Below are positions 8,700-17,802 of a DNA stretch of 64,000 nt, piece by piece. Below the pieces are notes generated by a model. It searched no databases and was not told where the DNA came from. It saw only the letters and a program-made list of their open reading frames with translations. Within the stretch, counting starts at the first letter, position 1. Each line of letters opens with the position of its first letter. A program made the position numbers and the translations under genes. The stretch comes from Colwellia sp. GTDB taxonomy: Bacteria; Pseudomonadota; Gammaproteobacteria; Enterobacterales; Alteromonadaceae. Location of the stretch: contig JABSOZ010000002.1 in NCBI GenBank assembly GCA_013215295.1, forward strand, positions 186,001 through 250,000, given 5' to 3'.

Positions 8700-9674
8700 T
8701 CAAAGAACACCTCCTAAACGTAAAGCCGCTGTGACTAATAAATTCAATAAAGCAATGGGGAGCATAACTTTCCAACCAAAGGCTAATAACTGATCAAAAC
8801 GAGGACGTGGCAGCGATGTTCTTAATAAAATAAAAAAGAACACAAAAAATAAAATTTTTAAAATAAACCACACCAATGGTGGTAACCAAGTGTCTAATGG
8901 CGAAGGCATAAGCCAACCACCAAAAAACAAGACCACGGACATGGCCGAAATTAGCATTACACTTAAATATTCACCTAAAAAGAACAATGCAAATTTCAAA
9001 CCTGAATACTCAGTATGAAATCCTGCGGTAAGCTCAGTTTCAGCTTCAGGTAAATCAAAGGGTAAACGATGACTTTCTGCAATTCCCGCAATAAGAAAGA
9101 CCGAAAAACCGACAAATTGACTTTGTATCAACCAACCATCCGTCTGTGCTAGAACAATTTCTCGTAAATTAAAGGTTCCCGTTAAGAGAACAACTCCCAT
9201 TACCGATAAACCCATGAAAACTTCATAACTCACGGTTTGAGCCGCAGCGCGCATCCCACCTAGCAGTGCATATTTTGAATTTGACGCCCATCCGGCTAAA
9301 ACAACGCTATAAACCGCTAACGAAGCCATTGCAAGGAAAAACAACAAGCCAATATTTAAGTCTGAAACACCAATATCAGGTGTAAAAGGAATGACAGCAA
9401 AGCTCATTAACACACATACAGCACCAATAACGGGTGCAAGAATAAAAACTAAACGGTCACTAAATGGCGGTATCCAATCTTCCTTACCTAGAATTTTCAA
9501 TAAATCTGCTAATGACTGTAAAATACCAAAGGGGCCTACCCGATTAGGGCCATGTCGGTCTTGCCAAATGCCAATCATCCGTCGTTCAACCCAAACCAGT
9601 GTTGCTGCAATAGGTATAAGCAGGGCTATCATTATTGTTATTTCGAGTAATTTCCAAATCATTTCAGGCATCAT
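8700..9674 (-). CDS. nuoH: NADH-quinone oxidoreductase subunit H
   Basis: A 324-residue membrane subunit that forms much of the quinone-binding chamber. It has eight predicted helices. Signature segments are WVERRMIGIWQDRHGPNRVGP near residue 28 (cited in part) and AGIAESHRLPFDLPEAETEL, where the acidic loop faces the quinone site. The ATG overlaps the end of nuoG by 11 bp, with a GGAGG site inside the nuoG end. The adjacent second ATG (9671) is an equally possible start. Confidence 0.95.
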   Translation of the reverse strand: MMPEMIWKLLEITIMIALLIPIAATLVWVERRMIGIWQDRHGPNRVGPFGILQSLADLLKILGKEDWIPPFSDRLVFILAPVIGAVCVLMSFAVIPFTPDIGVSDLNIGLLFFLAMASLAVYSVVLAGWASNSKYALLGGMRAAAQTVSYEVFMGLSVMGVVLLTGTFNLREIVLAQTDGWLIQSQFVGFSVFLIAGIAESHRLPFDLPEAETELTAGFHTEYSGLKFALFFLGEYLSVMLISAMSVVLFFGGWLMPSPLDTWLPPLVWFILKILFFVFFFILLRTSLPRPRFDQLLAFGWKVMLPIALLNLLVTAALRLGGVL

Positions 9675-12609
9675 CTAAGCCTCCAGCAACAAAACGAATA
9701 GGTATATGCTGGTCAGATTTTTTTAGCCGTTCAAGGATGTTTTTTTGATTTTCTTTGGCGAGTTGATAGCCGTTTATTCGACTTTCCTGTTGTTGAATAA
9801 CCTCAAACTCTGTAGCCTCAGAAAATTTAACAGTTATACCTGATTTATTATTGATGAAGTCATAAATATCGCCATAAACTAAATATTTAGGAAGCCTAGC
9901 ATCACACTTTAATTGAGCAATACAATTTATATTATCTGCAGTAACTTTCAGCCACTGCCCTTGAGACCACCCCTGACTTTCAGAAAATTCTGTAGACAAA
10001 TAAAGCGTTGGGTTTTTCTCAAGTGAATATTTCAACAGGTCAAACTCAGCCGTCAATGCTGATTGCCATTCGCCCTGAAATAGAGAGCCTTGGGGGAAGT
10101 AGGTGAATTTTTTATCAACAGGGCTATCTCCTGCTAAAGTATCATCACTAGTTTGTTCTACTTTATGATTGAAGTTAGAAAATTGAAACGCTAAATAAAC
10201 ATCTTCATGATAATTTGAAAGTTGACCTTGTATTTCTACTTGGTGGTGATTAATTGATTGATTAGAATTCCATCCTGGAGCCCAAGTAAATGGCATGTCT
10301 TTTACCGTATTAGGCTTATTCCCTTCCATTGAAAAACGATAATGTTGATCTTTATCTTGGACTACTTTAGTTTCGTGAACAGAAAAATTAGCCGCTTGTG
10401 AAGTTCTACCACTTGCGCGCTGTGTCATCCTAGCGACAGAGTTTTGAACTAAAAGAACATTTCCGGTTACTGGCCAAGAGGTAAAGTGTTTCGAGAAGTG
10501 ATGATGTAACTGATCTAATGTTTCAATGATTTCCGCTTTGTTTTTTCGAAGAATAGACTGACTGGTTGTTGAAAATTCTAACGACTTTTCAACATATGAC
10601 AACCACTTCCAACTATCTAAAATAGGTAAAATCGGTGCATGTACTTGACTAAATCGCTGTATTCTTCCTTGATAATTAACAAAGTGACCATTGCACTCAC
10701 TTACTGCCGCCGCAGGAAGAACGATATCGGCAATCGCACTCACTCGACTTTCACTGTGGTCAAGCACAATAATCGTTTCAGCATTCTCTCTTAATAACGT
10801 TAATTCGTTATCAGTAAAGGTAGCAAGTTCTTGCTCTAAACAAATAAAACCGTCCATTTCATTATTGCTAAGCTTGGCTAAAACCTGCTCTGATGATAAT
10901 GACTTTTCATCAATGAGAGACAGTAAACCTATGCTATTACTTGCCGAAGCCAAGACAACTAAATTAACTTTTTTCTGATCGGGGTTATTTTCTAAGCAAG
11001 CCATCAACTTATTCGTTGCAGACAATATTTTCGCACTCAACAAACTGTCGCCGGTAACAATAAGTGGTTTTTTTGCCTTAACGAGTTCGCTGATTACTTT
11101 ATTGATAAACAACTGTTGCTCAGTGTTATAATTCTCTAGCTGCTTTTCATGCTTTTCACTATTTTTTTCATTAAGGTCAGAGCCAAGCAGGTTTGTGATT
11201 GCTAACATCACTTTTTCAATATCATCAGGCACTAATAATAGATGTTGCTCTGTGAGTTCGTCTAATTTGGTTGCCGTTGGGTGCATAGCAAAAAACGGCG
11301 AATTACGTTTACCACTAATGGTGCGAACTGCGCTGTCTTGCCATGATGCTACGCCCATACTTGCCGCTTTTTCAATACCACTATTTCGACAAGCTTGTCT
11401 CAAAGCCAAAGCAAACCGTGGCGAGGTTTTCGTTAAATCTTCACCGATAAGTAAAATAAAATCACATTGTTCTACTTCTCGTAAACTCAACATTCTATCT
11501 TTGGTAAAATAATTGTTCAGCAATTGTTGGTGCGCTTTGGCAACAGCCATTTGTTGTCCGCTGTATCCCGCTGAAAAGTTTTCTTCCCCTACAATTTGTT
11601 TTAAATAAAAGTTAGCTTCCAATGACGCGCGCGCTGAACCAATCCCCATGAATCGTTTGCCACGAAAATGTGCCAGTGACTTTGAAACATCTAAGCGAGT
11701 TAATTTTTCTGGCGAAGCTTGACTGATCCCCTTCGCTTTTTTTATACGTTGTTCGCCATTAACAAAACCAATGCCATAGCGACCGCGATCACATAAAAAA
11801 TATCCATTCAGATCATAACTGTAACGGTTCATCACTCTGCGTACTGAACCGTATCTTTCGCCAATACTTGTATTACAACCCACCGAACAATGTGCGCAAA
11901 CAGAAGGCGCTGATTGTAAATCCCACTTGCGAGTATAATGTGCGGAAAATAGTTTATTAGTAAAAACACCTGTTGGGCAAACTTCCACTAAATTACCACT
12001 AAATTCACTTTCTAAAGTTCCATCTTTTTGCCTGCCAAAATAAACCTGATTTTTAGAGCCATAGACACCGAAATCTTTACCGCCAGCATAATCATTATAA
12101 AAACGAGTACAGCGATAACACGTAATACATCGGTTCATTTCATGTCCGACTAACTCACCGAGATATTGATTATTAAAGGTGCGTTTAGTACCTTGATAAT
12201 CTCGAGAATTATGACCAGTCATTACAGTCATATCTTGTAAATGGCATTCCCCACCTTCAGCGCAAACAGGGCAGTCGTGAGGGTGATTAGTCATCATTGC
12301 ACCGATAACTTGCTCTCTAAACTTTGCAGAACTCTTGTCTTGCAACGTAATACGCATACCATCACTTACTGGTGTCATGCATGCCATAACAAGCCGGCCA
12401 CGAGTATCATTCTCATCTTGGTATTGGGTAACTGCGCATTGACGACAAGCACCGACTGAGCCCATTGACGGATGCCAGCAAAAATAGGGTAAATTGAGTT
12501 TTTGCGATAATACGCCAGCGAGTAAATTATTTTCCTTATTCACTTGATAAGCAATATCATCAATATAGACAGTAACTTTTTGTGAAGAAGTTCCTTTTTT
12601 ATCATCCAT
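9664..12609 (-). CDS. nuoG: NADH-quinone oxidoreductase subunit G
   Basis: A 981-residue peripheral-arm subunit with the electron-relay iron-sulfur clusters of complex I. The N-terminus has the [2Fe-2S] cysteines (YFCWHPSMGSVGACRQC), then HPHDCPVCAEGGEC, CITCYRC and the molybdopterin-oxidoreductase-like CAHCSVGC. A degenerate molybdopterin-binding-like region fills the C-terminal two thirds. The frame extends upstream, but ATG 12609 has GGAGG 8 bp before it and overlaps the nuoF stop by 8 bp. Longer starts would run about 60 bp into nuoF. It is somewhat longer than E. coli NuoG (about 910), and the extra length lies in the divergent C-terminal half. Confidence 0.93.
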   Translation of the reverse strand: MDDKKGTSSQKVTVYIDDIAYQVNKENNLLAGVLSQKLNLPYFCWHPSMGSVGACRQCAVTQYQDENDTRGRLVMACMTPVSDGMRITLQDKSSAKFREQVIGAMMTNHPHDCPVCAEGGECHLQDMTVMTGHNSRDYQGTKRTFNNQYLGELVGHEMNRCITCYRCTRFYNDYAGGKDFGVYGSKNQVYFGRQKDGTLESEFSGNLVEVCPTGVFTNKLFSAHYTRKWDLQSAPSVCAHCSVGCNTSIGERYGSVRRVMNRYSYDLNGYFLCDRGRYGIGFVNGEQRIKKAKGISQASPEKLTRLDVSKSLAHFRGKRFMGIGSARASLEANFYLKQIVGEENFSAGYSGQQMAVAKAHQQLLNNYFTKDRMLSLREVEQCDFILLIGEDLTKTSPRFALALRQACRNSGIEKAASMGVASWQDSAVRTISGKRNSPFFAMHPTATKLDELTEQHLLLVPDDIEKVMLAITNLLGSDLNEKNSEKHEKQLENYNTEQQLFINKVISELVKAKKPLIVTGDSLLSAKILSATNKLMACLENNPDQKKVNLVVLASASNSIGLLSLIDEKSLSSEQVLAKLSNNEMDGFICLEQELATFTDNELTLLRENAETIIVLDHSESRVSAIADIVLPAAAVSECNGHFVNYQGRIQRFSQVHAPILPILDSWKWLSYVEKSLEFSTTSQSILRKNKAEIIETLDQLHHHFSKHFTSWPVTGNVLLVQNSVARMTQRASGRTSQAANFSVHETKVVQDKDQHYRFSMEGNKPNTVKDMPFTWAPGWNSNQSINHHQVEIQGQLSNYHEDVYLAFQFSNFNHKVEQTSDDTLAGDSPVDKKFTYFPQGSLFQGEWQSALTAEFDLLKYSLEKNPTLYLSTEFSESQGWSQGQWLKVTADNINCIAQLKCDARLPKYLVYGDIYDFINNKSGITVKFSEATEFEVIQQQESRINGYQLAKENQKNILERLKKSDQHIPIRFVAGGLDDA

Positions 12610-13972
12610 GAAATTGTCCTCCATGTGATGGTTGCACAGCATGGGTTTGTTGAGTAACACCTTGTTGTTGATAAGAGCAGCAACCGTTATCTATGTGTTG
12701 TTCAAATTCATCGATAAAATAACGTAATGCACTTTTTAATGGCTCGACGGCGCCTGGGGCAAGCGCACAATGGGTTTTCCCTAACCACATAAAATCACAG
12801 AGGTTATGCAAAGTATCCAGATCTTCTTTTCGACCCTTGCCATTTTCAATTCGTGTTAACACTTCTACAGCCCAAGGTGTGCCATCTCGACAAGGCGTAC
12901 AAAAGCCACAAGATTCTTGAGCGAAAAATTTTAATAAGTTAAGTACCATGGCCACCGGACAATTTTGATCGTCTAAAACGATGAGACCACCCGTGCCTAA
13001 ACGACTGCCAACTTTAGAAATAGAGGCAAAATCCATCGGTGTGTCTAGATGTTCAGGTAAAAGAAAATCAGTTGATGCGCCGCCTGGTAATAATCCTCGT
13101 AACTTAAGACCGTCAGCCATGCCTCCTGCGTGCTGATATAAAATTTCTCTTATCGTTGTTCCCATAGGTAATTCCCATAAGCCAGGTGATTTCACTCGCC
13201 CACAAGCCGCATAAATTTTTGTTCCAGCATCGCTATCAGGTGACAAGGCTTTAAACCAATCAGCGCCATGTTTAAGAATATGTGGCAAGTTACATAAGGT
13301 TTCGACGTTATTAACCACTGTTGGTTTACCAAACAATCCGCTCATTTGTGGAAATGGCGGTTTAGCTCTAGGGGTCGCTCTACGACCTTCTAAGGCATTG
13401 ATCAATGCTGTTTCTTCACCACAAATATAACGGCCTGCACTAGTGTGCACATATAGATCGAAAGAAAATTTTGTTCCTTGAATATTATTGCCTAACCAGT
13501 TCTTTTGATAGGCTTCATCAATCGCCCGCTGTAAACGTTTTGCAGCAAGGTGATATTCCCCACGTAAAAAAATATATCCTCTGTTTGCTGCTATGGTATG
13601 GGCGCCAATAATCATCGCTTCAACTAATTGATGCGGCGCGCCTTCCAATAAGTAACGGTCTTTAAACGTGCCCGGTTCCATTTCGTCAGCATTTGCCACG
13701 AGATATTTGAATTCAGGTACTTCATCGTCATTTTCATCATTATCAGGGAACATGGGTACACAACCCCATTTCATCCCTGTAGGAAAACCAGCACCACCTC
13801 GTCCTTTTAATTCAGAATCACTGACTAAATCTAAAACTTGTTTTGGGCTAAAGTCGTGTATTGCTTTATTTGCCCCTTGATAGCCGCCTTCACTGATATA
13901 ATCACTAAGAGAAAGTGGCGACTGCAGATTGACTAAATGGGTGAGTGGACGAATGATTTCAGTCATTTTCAT
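12602..13972 (-). CDS. nuoF: NADH-quinone oxidoreductase subunit F
   Basis: A 456-residue NADH- and FMN-binding subunit where NADH is oxidised. Motifs are the glycine-rich nucleotide site GRGGAGFPTGMKWG, the segment GAGRYICGEETALINALEG-like (here SAGRYICGEETALINALEG), and the N3 [4Fe-4S] set SCGFCTPCRDG plus a distal Cys in KTHCALAPG. It overlaps nuoE by 14 bp and nuoG by 8 bp. The C-terminal 30 residues, rich in His and Gln, extend slightly past the usual end. Confidence 0.95.
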   Translation of the reverse strand: MKMTEIIRPLTHLVNLQSPLSLSDYISEGGYQGANKAIHDFSPKQVLDLVSDSELKGRGGAGFPTGMKWGCVPMFPDNDENDDEVPEFKYLVANADEMEPGTFKDRYLLEGAPHQLVEAMIIGAHTIAANRGYIFLRGEYHLAAKRLQRAIDEAYQKNWLGNNIQGTKFSFDLYVHTSAGRYICGEETALINALEGRRATPRAKPPFPQMSGLFGKPTVVNNVETLCNLPHILKHGADWFKALSPDSDAGTKIYAACGRVKSPGLWELPMGTTIREILYQHAGGMADGLKLRGLLPGGASTDFLLPEHLDTPMDFASISKVGSRLGTGGLIVLDDQNCPVAMVLNLLKFFAQESCGFCTPCRDGTPWAVEVLTRIENGKGRKEDLDTLHNLCDFMWLGKTHCALAPGAVEPLKSALRYFIDEFEQHIDNGCCSYQQQGVTQQTHAVQPSHGGQFHG

Positions 13973-14504
13973 TCTCCATTTTTGCTAAATCATCTAAAAT
14001 TTCTACAGCATTTTCGGGGGTTAAATATTGATAATGTTGCTTACCAATCATCATGCTCGGCGCTTTATCACAACCGCCCAAACAAACATTACTTAAAAAA
14101 GTAAATTTTTGATCAGGTGTGGTTTGCCCATAATCTATGCCTAAATGTTTTTTTATAGCCTGATATATTTGCTGATACCCGGTTAAGTGACAGGCGACAC
14201 TGTCACATAAATGAATAACAAACTGTCCGACTTCTTGGCGGTAAATTAAATTGTAAAACGTCGCCACGCCTTCTAGTTCTGCTTCTGGCATATTCAATAA
14301 ATCGGCAATGGCGTATAAGCTTTCATCACTTACCCAGCCACGGTGTTCTTGAATAATTTTTAACGCTTCAATACCGGCAGCTTCACGTGTTTCCATGATA
14401 CTAACTTCATGTTCAATTGATGTTATTTCACTTGTCGACAAATACTGTCGATAATCGATAGTGACAATATTTATTTGTGCCATAGCGTTCATGTTAAATT
14501 CCAT
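13959..14504 (-). CDS. nuoE: NADH-quinone oxidoreductase subunit E
   Basis: A 181-residue thioredoxin-fold subunit with the N1a [2Fe-2S] cluster. The four ligands are seen in CDSVAC and NVCLGGCDKAP. The helical N-terminal part has the EALKIIQEHRGWVSDE type segment. The start is uncertain: ATG 14504 lies after GGGGGTGGAGA, and two in-frame ATGs follow at codons 5 and 8. All give a normal NuoE. Confidence 0.93.
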   Translation of the reverse strand: MEFNMNAMAQINIVTIDYRQYLSTSEITSIEHEVSIMETREAAGIEALKIIQEHRGWVSDESLYAIADLLNMPEAELEGVATFYNLIYRQEVGQFVIHLCDSVACHLTGYQQIYQAIKKHLGIDYGQTTPDQKFTFLSNVCLGGCDKAPSMMIGKQHYQYLTPENAVEILDDLAKMENEND

Positions 14505-14514
14505 TCTCCACCCC

Positions 14515-16353
14515 CTATCTATCTACATCTGCCATGACATAGTCAACACTGCCTAAAGTGGCGATTAAATCAGCCACCATTTGCCCTTTACTGATCAGCG
14601 GTAACATTTGTAAATGAGCAAAACTTGGTGTGCGAATTCGAGTCCGATAGCTCATTGTGCTTCCGTCACTGACTAAGTGATAACCCATAATGCCTTTTGT
14701 CGCTTCAACGCACATCGACACTTCTCCAGCAGGAATAACAGGTCCCCACGAAACATTGACAAAATGAGGAATTAAGCTGTCGATGTTTTGCATAGTTTTT
14801 GCTTTATCTGGGGGTGTAGTTTGTGGATGTTCCGCCTTATAGGGCCCTTCTGGCATATTATTTAAACATTGCTCAATAATACGAATGCTCTGCCGCATTT
14901 CTTCAACTCGCACCCGGCAACGATCATAACAATCACCTTTATTGCCAAGTGGTACTTCAAAATCAAATTGGTCATAGCCACCGTACGGTCTTTGTTTACG
15001 AAGATCCCACGAATAGCCAGTTGCTCGTAAACCTGGCCCGGTGACCCCCCACTCAATAGCTTCTTTACTTGAATAAGCACCCACATCTACGGTGCGGTTT
15101 TTCAATATTGAATTTTGCATCACCATTTTTTCGTATTCATCTAAGCGTTTTGGCAGGTAATTCACATACTCTCTCACCATTACATCCCAACCTTTGGGTA
15201 AGTCTTGGGCAATGCCGCCAATGCGAAACCAACTTGGGTGCATTCTAGCGCCTGTAAAAGCCTCAATAATGCCAAACAGTTTTTCACGGTCGATAAACAT
15301 ATAAAAAATGGGTGATAGCGCACCGATATCTTGAGCAAATGTGCCATAAAAGAGTAAATGGCTAAGAATTCGGAACATCTCTGAAGTCATAATTCTAATG
15401 ACTTTCGCCCTGTCAGGAACGGTGATGCCCGCAAGTTTTTCAACCGCCATTACATAAGGGAAGTTATTCATAACTCCGCCGAGATAATCAATTCGGTCGG
15501 TATAAGGAATATAACTATGCCAAGATTGACGTTCGCCCATTTTTTCAGCACCACGATGGTGGTAACCAATATCAGGTACACAATCGACTATTTCTTCACC
15601 GTCCATTTGTAAAACAATACGAAAAGCACCGTGAACACTCGGGTGGTTTGGACCTAGATTCAAAAACATGAAATCGTTATCTTCATCTTTTCGTTTCATT
15701 CCCCAGGCTTCAGGATCAAATTGCAAAGCCGCTTGTTCTTTATCTTGCTGATATGGCGTAAGCGTAAAAGGATCCATTTCTGTGGCTCGAGCCGGATGTG
15801 TTTTTAATAGAGGATGACCTTCCCACGTATCTGGCATTAAAATACGTCTTAAATTAGGGTGTCCATTGAAGGTGATACCAAACATGTCCCACATTTCGCG
15901 TTCATACCAGTTAGCATTTTTCCAAATATGACAAACGCTCTCTAATGATTTATCACTAGCAGGTAAAGCCACTTTGATACGGATATCTTGATTACGTTGA
16001 TAGGATCTTAGATGGTAATTAACCGTGAAGTCTTGGAGGTGATGAGCTTTATTTTCTCGTATAGTTTCATCAATGGCGAAAAGGTCAAAACACATATCAA
16101 ACGGTTGCACTAAATCATTTTTTAGCACATTCATTAGTTTAATTAACTGTTTCTTATCTAACCAAAAAGTACAAATACCATCCACAATATTCTCTACTGC
16201 TGTTACAGGTTTAAGTTCAATCTCAGGTATAATCGAAAAAATTTCAGTTTGTAATTCTTCCGCTAATTTCCCTTGAAATAAAGAAGTATCAGGTTCAGCC
16301 AATGATAAACCTGCCTGCCAATCTTTACTGGCTTTGATATTGAATTCTGTCAT
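14515..16353 (-). CDS. nuoCD: NADH-quinone oxidoreductase fused subunit C/D
   Basis: A 612-residue fusion of the 30-kDa (NuoC) and 49-kDa (NuoD) subunits, as in E. coli. The NuoC part (about 1-190) ends with the signature [20 protein letters not shown]. The NuoD part shows [14 protein letters not shown], the quinone-site region and the C-terminal end DYVMADVDR. It contributes to the quinone-binding pocket next to NuoB and NuoH. The fusion is the form usual in enteric and marine gammaproteobacteria and differs from the separate nuoC/nuoD of many others. Confidence 0.95.
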   Translation of the reverse strand: MTEFNIKASKDWQAGLSLAEPDTSLFQGKLAEELQTEIFSIIPEIELKPVTAVENIVDGICTFWLDKKQLIKLMNVLKNDLVQPFDMCFDLFAIDETIRENKAHHLQDFTVNYHLRSYQRNQDIRIKVALPASDKSLESVCHIWKNANWYEREMWDMFGITFNGHPNLRRILMPDTWEGHPLLKTHPARATEMDPFTLTPYQQDKEQAALQFDPEAWGMKRKDEDNDFMFLNLGPNHPSVHGAFRIVLQMDGEEIVDCVPDIGYHHRGAEKMGERQSWHSYIPYTDRIDYLGGVMNNFPYVMAVEKLAGITVPDRAKVIRIMTSEMFRILSHLLFYGTFAQDIGALSPIFYMFIDREKLFGIIEAFTGARMHPSWFRIGGIAQDLPKGWDVMVREYVNYLPKRLDEYEKMVMQNSILKNRTVDVGAYSSKEAIEWGVTGPGLRATGYSWDLRKQRPYGGYDQFDFEVPLGNKGDCYDRCRVRVEEMRQSIRIIEQCLNNMPEGPYKAEHPQTTPPDKAKTMQNIDSLIPHFVNVSWGPVIPAGEVSMCVEATKGIMGYHLVSDGSTMSYRTRIRTPSFAHLQMLPLISKGQMVADLIATLGSVDYVMADVDR

Positions 16354-16400
16354 TAATTAAACTTCCTGCTTTATTAGAGTTTTTATGTTTCGTTAATTAT

Positions 16401-17039
16401 TTAACAACGATCAGGAGGATCTAATGTGGTTACATCAATACGTTCTTGCTGCTTAATGTCACGTAATGATGGTTTAGCTATCTGACTAACATTTTGTTCA
16501 CCTACTACCCAACTTAAAGGCCTAGGTTGGTGTTCAATGGTGTTTTGTAAAAGTAATAATGCCTCAAGTAAGGCTTCTGGACGTGGTGGACAACCCGGTA
16601 CATACACATCTACGGGTATAAACTTGTCAACACCTTGAACGACACTATAAATATCGTACATACCACCAGAATTCGCACATGCTCCCATAGAAATAATCCA
16701 GCGCGGTTCTAATAATTGTTCATATAAGTGTTGGATAACTGGCGCCATTTTTCGAAAACAAGTGCCTGAAATCACCATCAAGTCAGCTTGACGTGGCGTA
16801 GCACGAATAACCTCTGCTCCGAAGCGAGCAATGTCATGACGGGAGGTAAAACTCGTTGCCATTTCTACATAACAACAGCTTAAGCCGAAATTAAATGGCC
16901 AAATAGAATTTTTGCGCCCCCAATTCACCATGTCATCAAGCTTGGCCATAAAAACACTGCGATCTAAATCTTGTTCTGAAATGTTTTTTTCTTTAAGCAT
17001 TGCTTCATCAAGTTTCGCTTTCGTTAGTGACCATTCCAT
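16401..17039 (-). CDS. nuoB: NADH-quinone oxidoreductase subunit B
   Basis: A 212-residue subunit that binds the terminal [4Fe-4S] cluster N2 and reduces quinone. The unusual tandem cysteines are visible in [10 protein letters not shown], with the others in GTCFRKM and [17 protein letters not shown]. It follows nuoA after 2 bp. Length and N-terminus are close to E. coli NuoB (220). Confidence 0.95.
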   Translation of the reverse strand: MEWSLTKAKLDEAMLKEKNISEQDLDRSVFMAKLDDMVNWGRKNSIWPFNFGLSCCYVEMATSFTSRHDIARFGAEVIRATPRQADLMVISGTCFRKMAPVIQHLYEQLLEPRWIISMGACANSGGMYDIYSVVQGVDKFIPVDVYVPGCPPRPEALLEALLLLQNTIEHQPRPLSWVVGEQNVSQIAKPSLRDIKQQERIDVTTLDPPDRC

Positions 17040-17041
17040 GA

Positions 17042-17494
17042 TTAATTCTTCCTCAAGTATTCAGCTGATTGTTGATGACGAAAAGTCAAGTGACGGTGTT
17101 TTAGTTCTAAAGCACCAATGCGGACGATGTAAACCAAAGCCGCCAATAACACACCAATGAAAATACTTGCTTCGATAAAACCAGCCCAACCAACTTCATC
17201 GAATGCAATTACCCATGCAAATAAGTAGATAGTTTCTAGATCGAAAATAACAAAGAAAATAGCGTATAAAAAGAAGTGGTTGGTAAAACGAGTATGGTTA
17301 TTAGTTGTTGATGATGAATTGTCAGATGAAATTGCAGCAATAATGCCAGACTCATAAGGTATGTTTTTTGCTCGACTACGCGTTTTAGGTCCAAGCACAT
17401 GAGAGAGCAACATCATGGCAATGAGTAATACCACGAGGATAATAAAATAGGCGGCTATAGGCCAAATTTCAGCGATCTGTTCTGATGAATGCAT
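17042..17494 (-). CDS. nuoA: NADH-quinone oxidoreductase subunit A
   Basis: A 150-residue, three-helix membrane subunit and the first gene of the operon. The conserved loop with the YESG motif (NIPYESGI) and the acidic helix segment [19 protein letters not shown] are present. An in-frame GTG upstream (17518) is possible, but ATG 17494 has GGGAG 5 bp before it and gives the usual N-terminus. The operon promoter must lie in the 308-bp gap upstream. Confidence 0.94.
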   Translation of the reverse strand: MHSSEQIAEIWPIAAYFIILVVLLIAMMLLSHVLGPKTRSRAKNIPYESGIIAAISSDNSSSTTNNHTRFTNHFFLYAIFFVIFDLETIYLFAWVIAFDEVGWAGFIEASIFIGVLLAALVYIVRIGALELKHRHLTFRHQQSAEYLRKN

Positions 17495-17802
17495 ATGATC
17501 TCCCAATAAGCTATTCACCGTGTTAATGGCAGAATGGCTTTATCGATAGACAGCTTACTTACCGAAATATGTTGTTATTATTTTTGTCAAAGTAAAATAG
17601 GTTATCGTTAATAAGAAAACTTACCTTGCAACACCTATTTAATCTATTTAAGTCAATTACGGGTGATTAACCCTCAAAAGACCCGTTTTCATGACTTATT
17701 GTTAGTATAGAAAAGATTTGAAAACATGCACATTAAACAACAAAAAAACAATTATTTTTTCATGCAGTTAGATGGTTTTAAAAGTGAAAAACGTTACGCT
17801 GA
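17495..17802. other. Gap upstream of nuoA
   Basis: This 308-bp AT-rich gap must contain the nuo promoter. A TTGACA hexamer (minus strand, 17590-17585) is the best -35 candidate, but no good -10 sits at normal spacing. An inverted repeat ACGGGT/ACCCGT (17659-17664, 17681-17686), with TTTT after it on the plus strand, may end transcription, though no plus-strand gene precedes it. No ORF is credible here. Confidence 0.4.

Noticed and set aside
14862-15086. 74-codon ORF within nuoCD
   Set aside because: Out-of-frame shadow inside a conserved gene.
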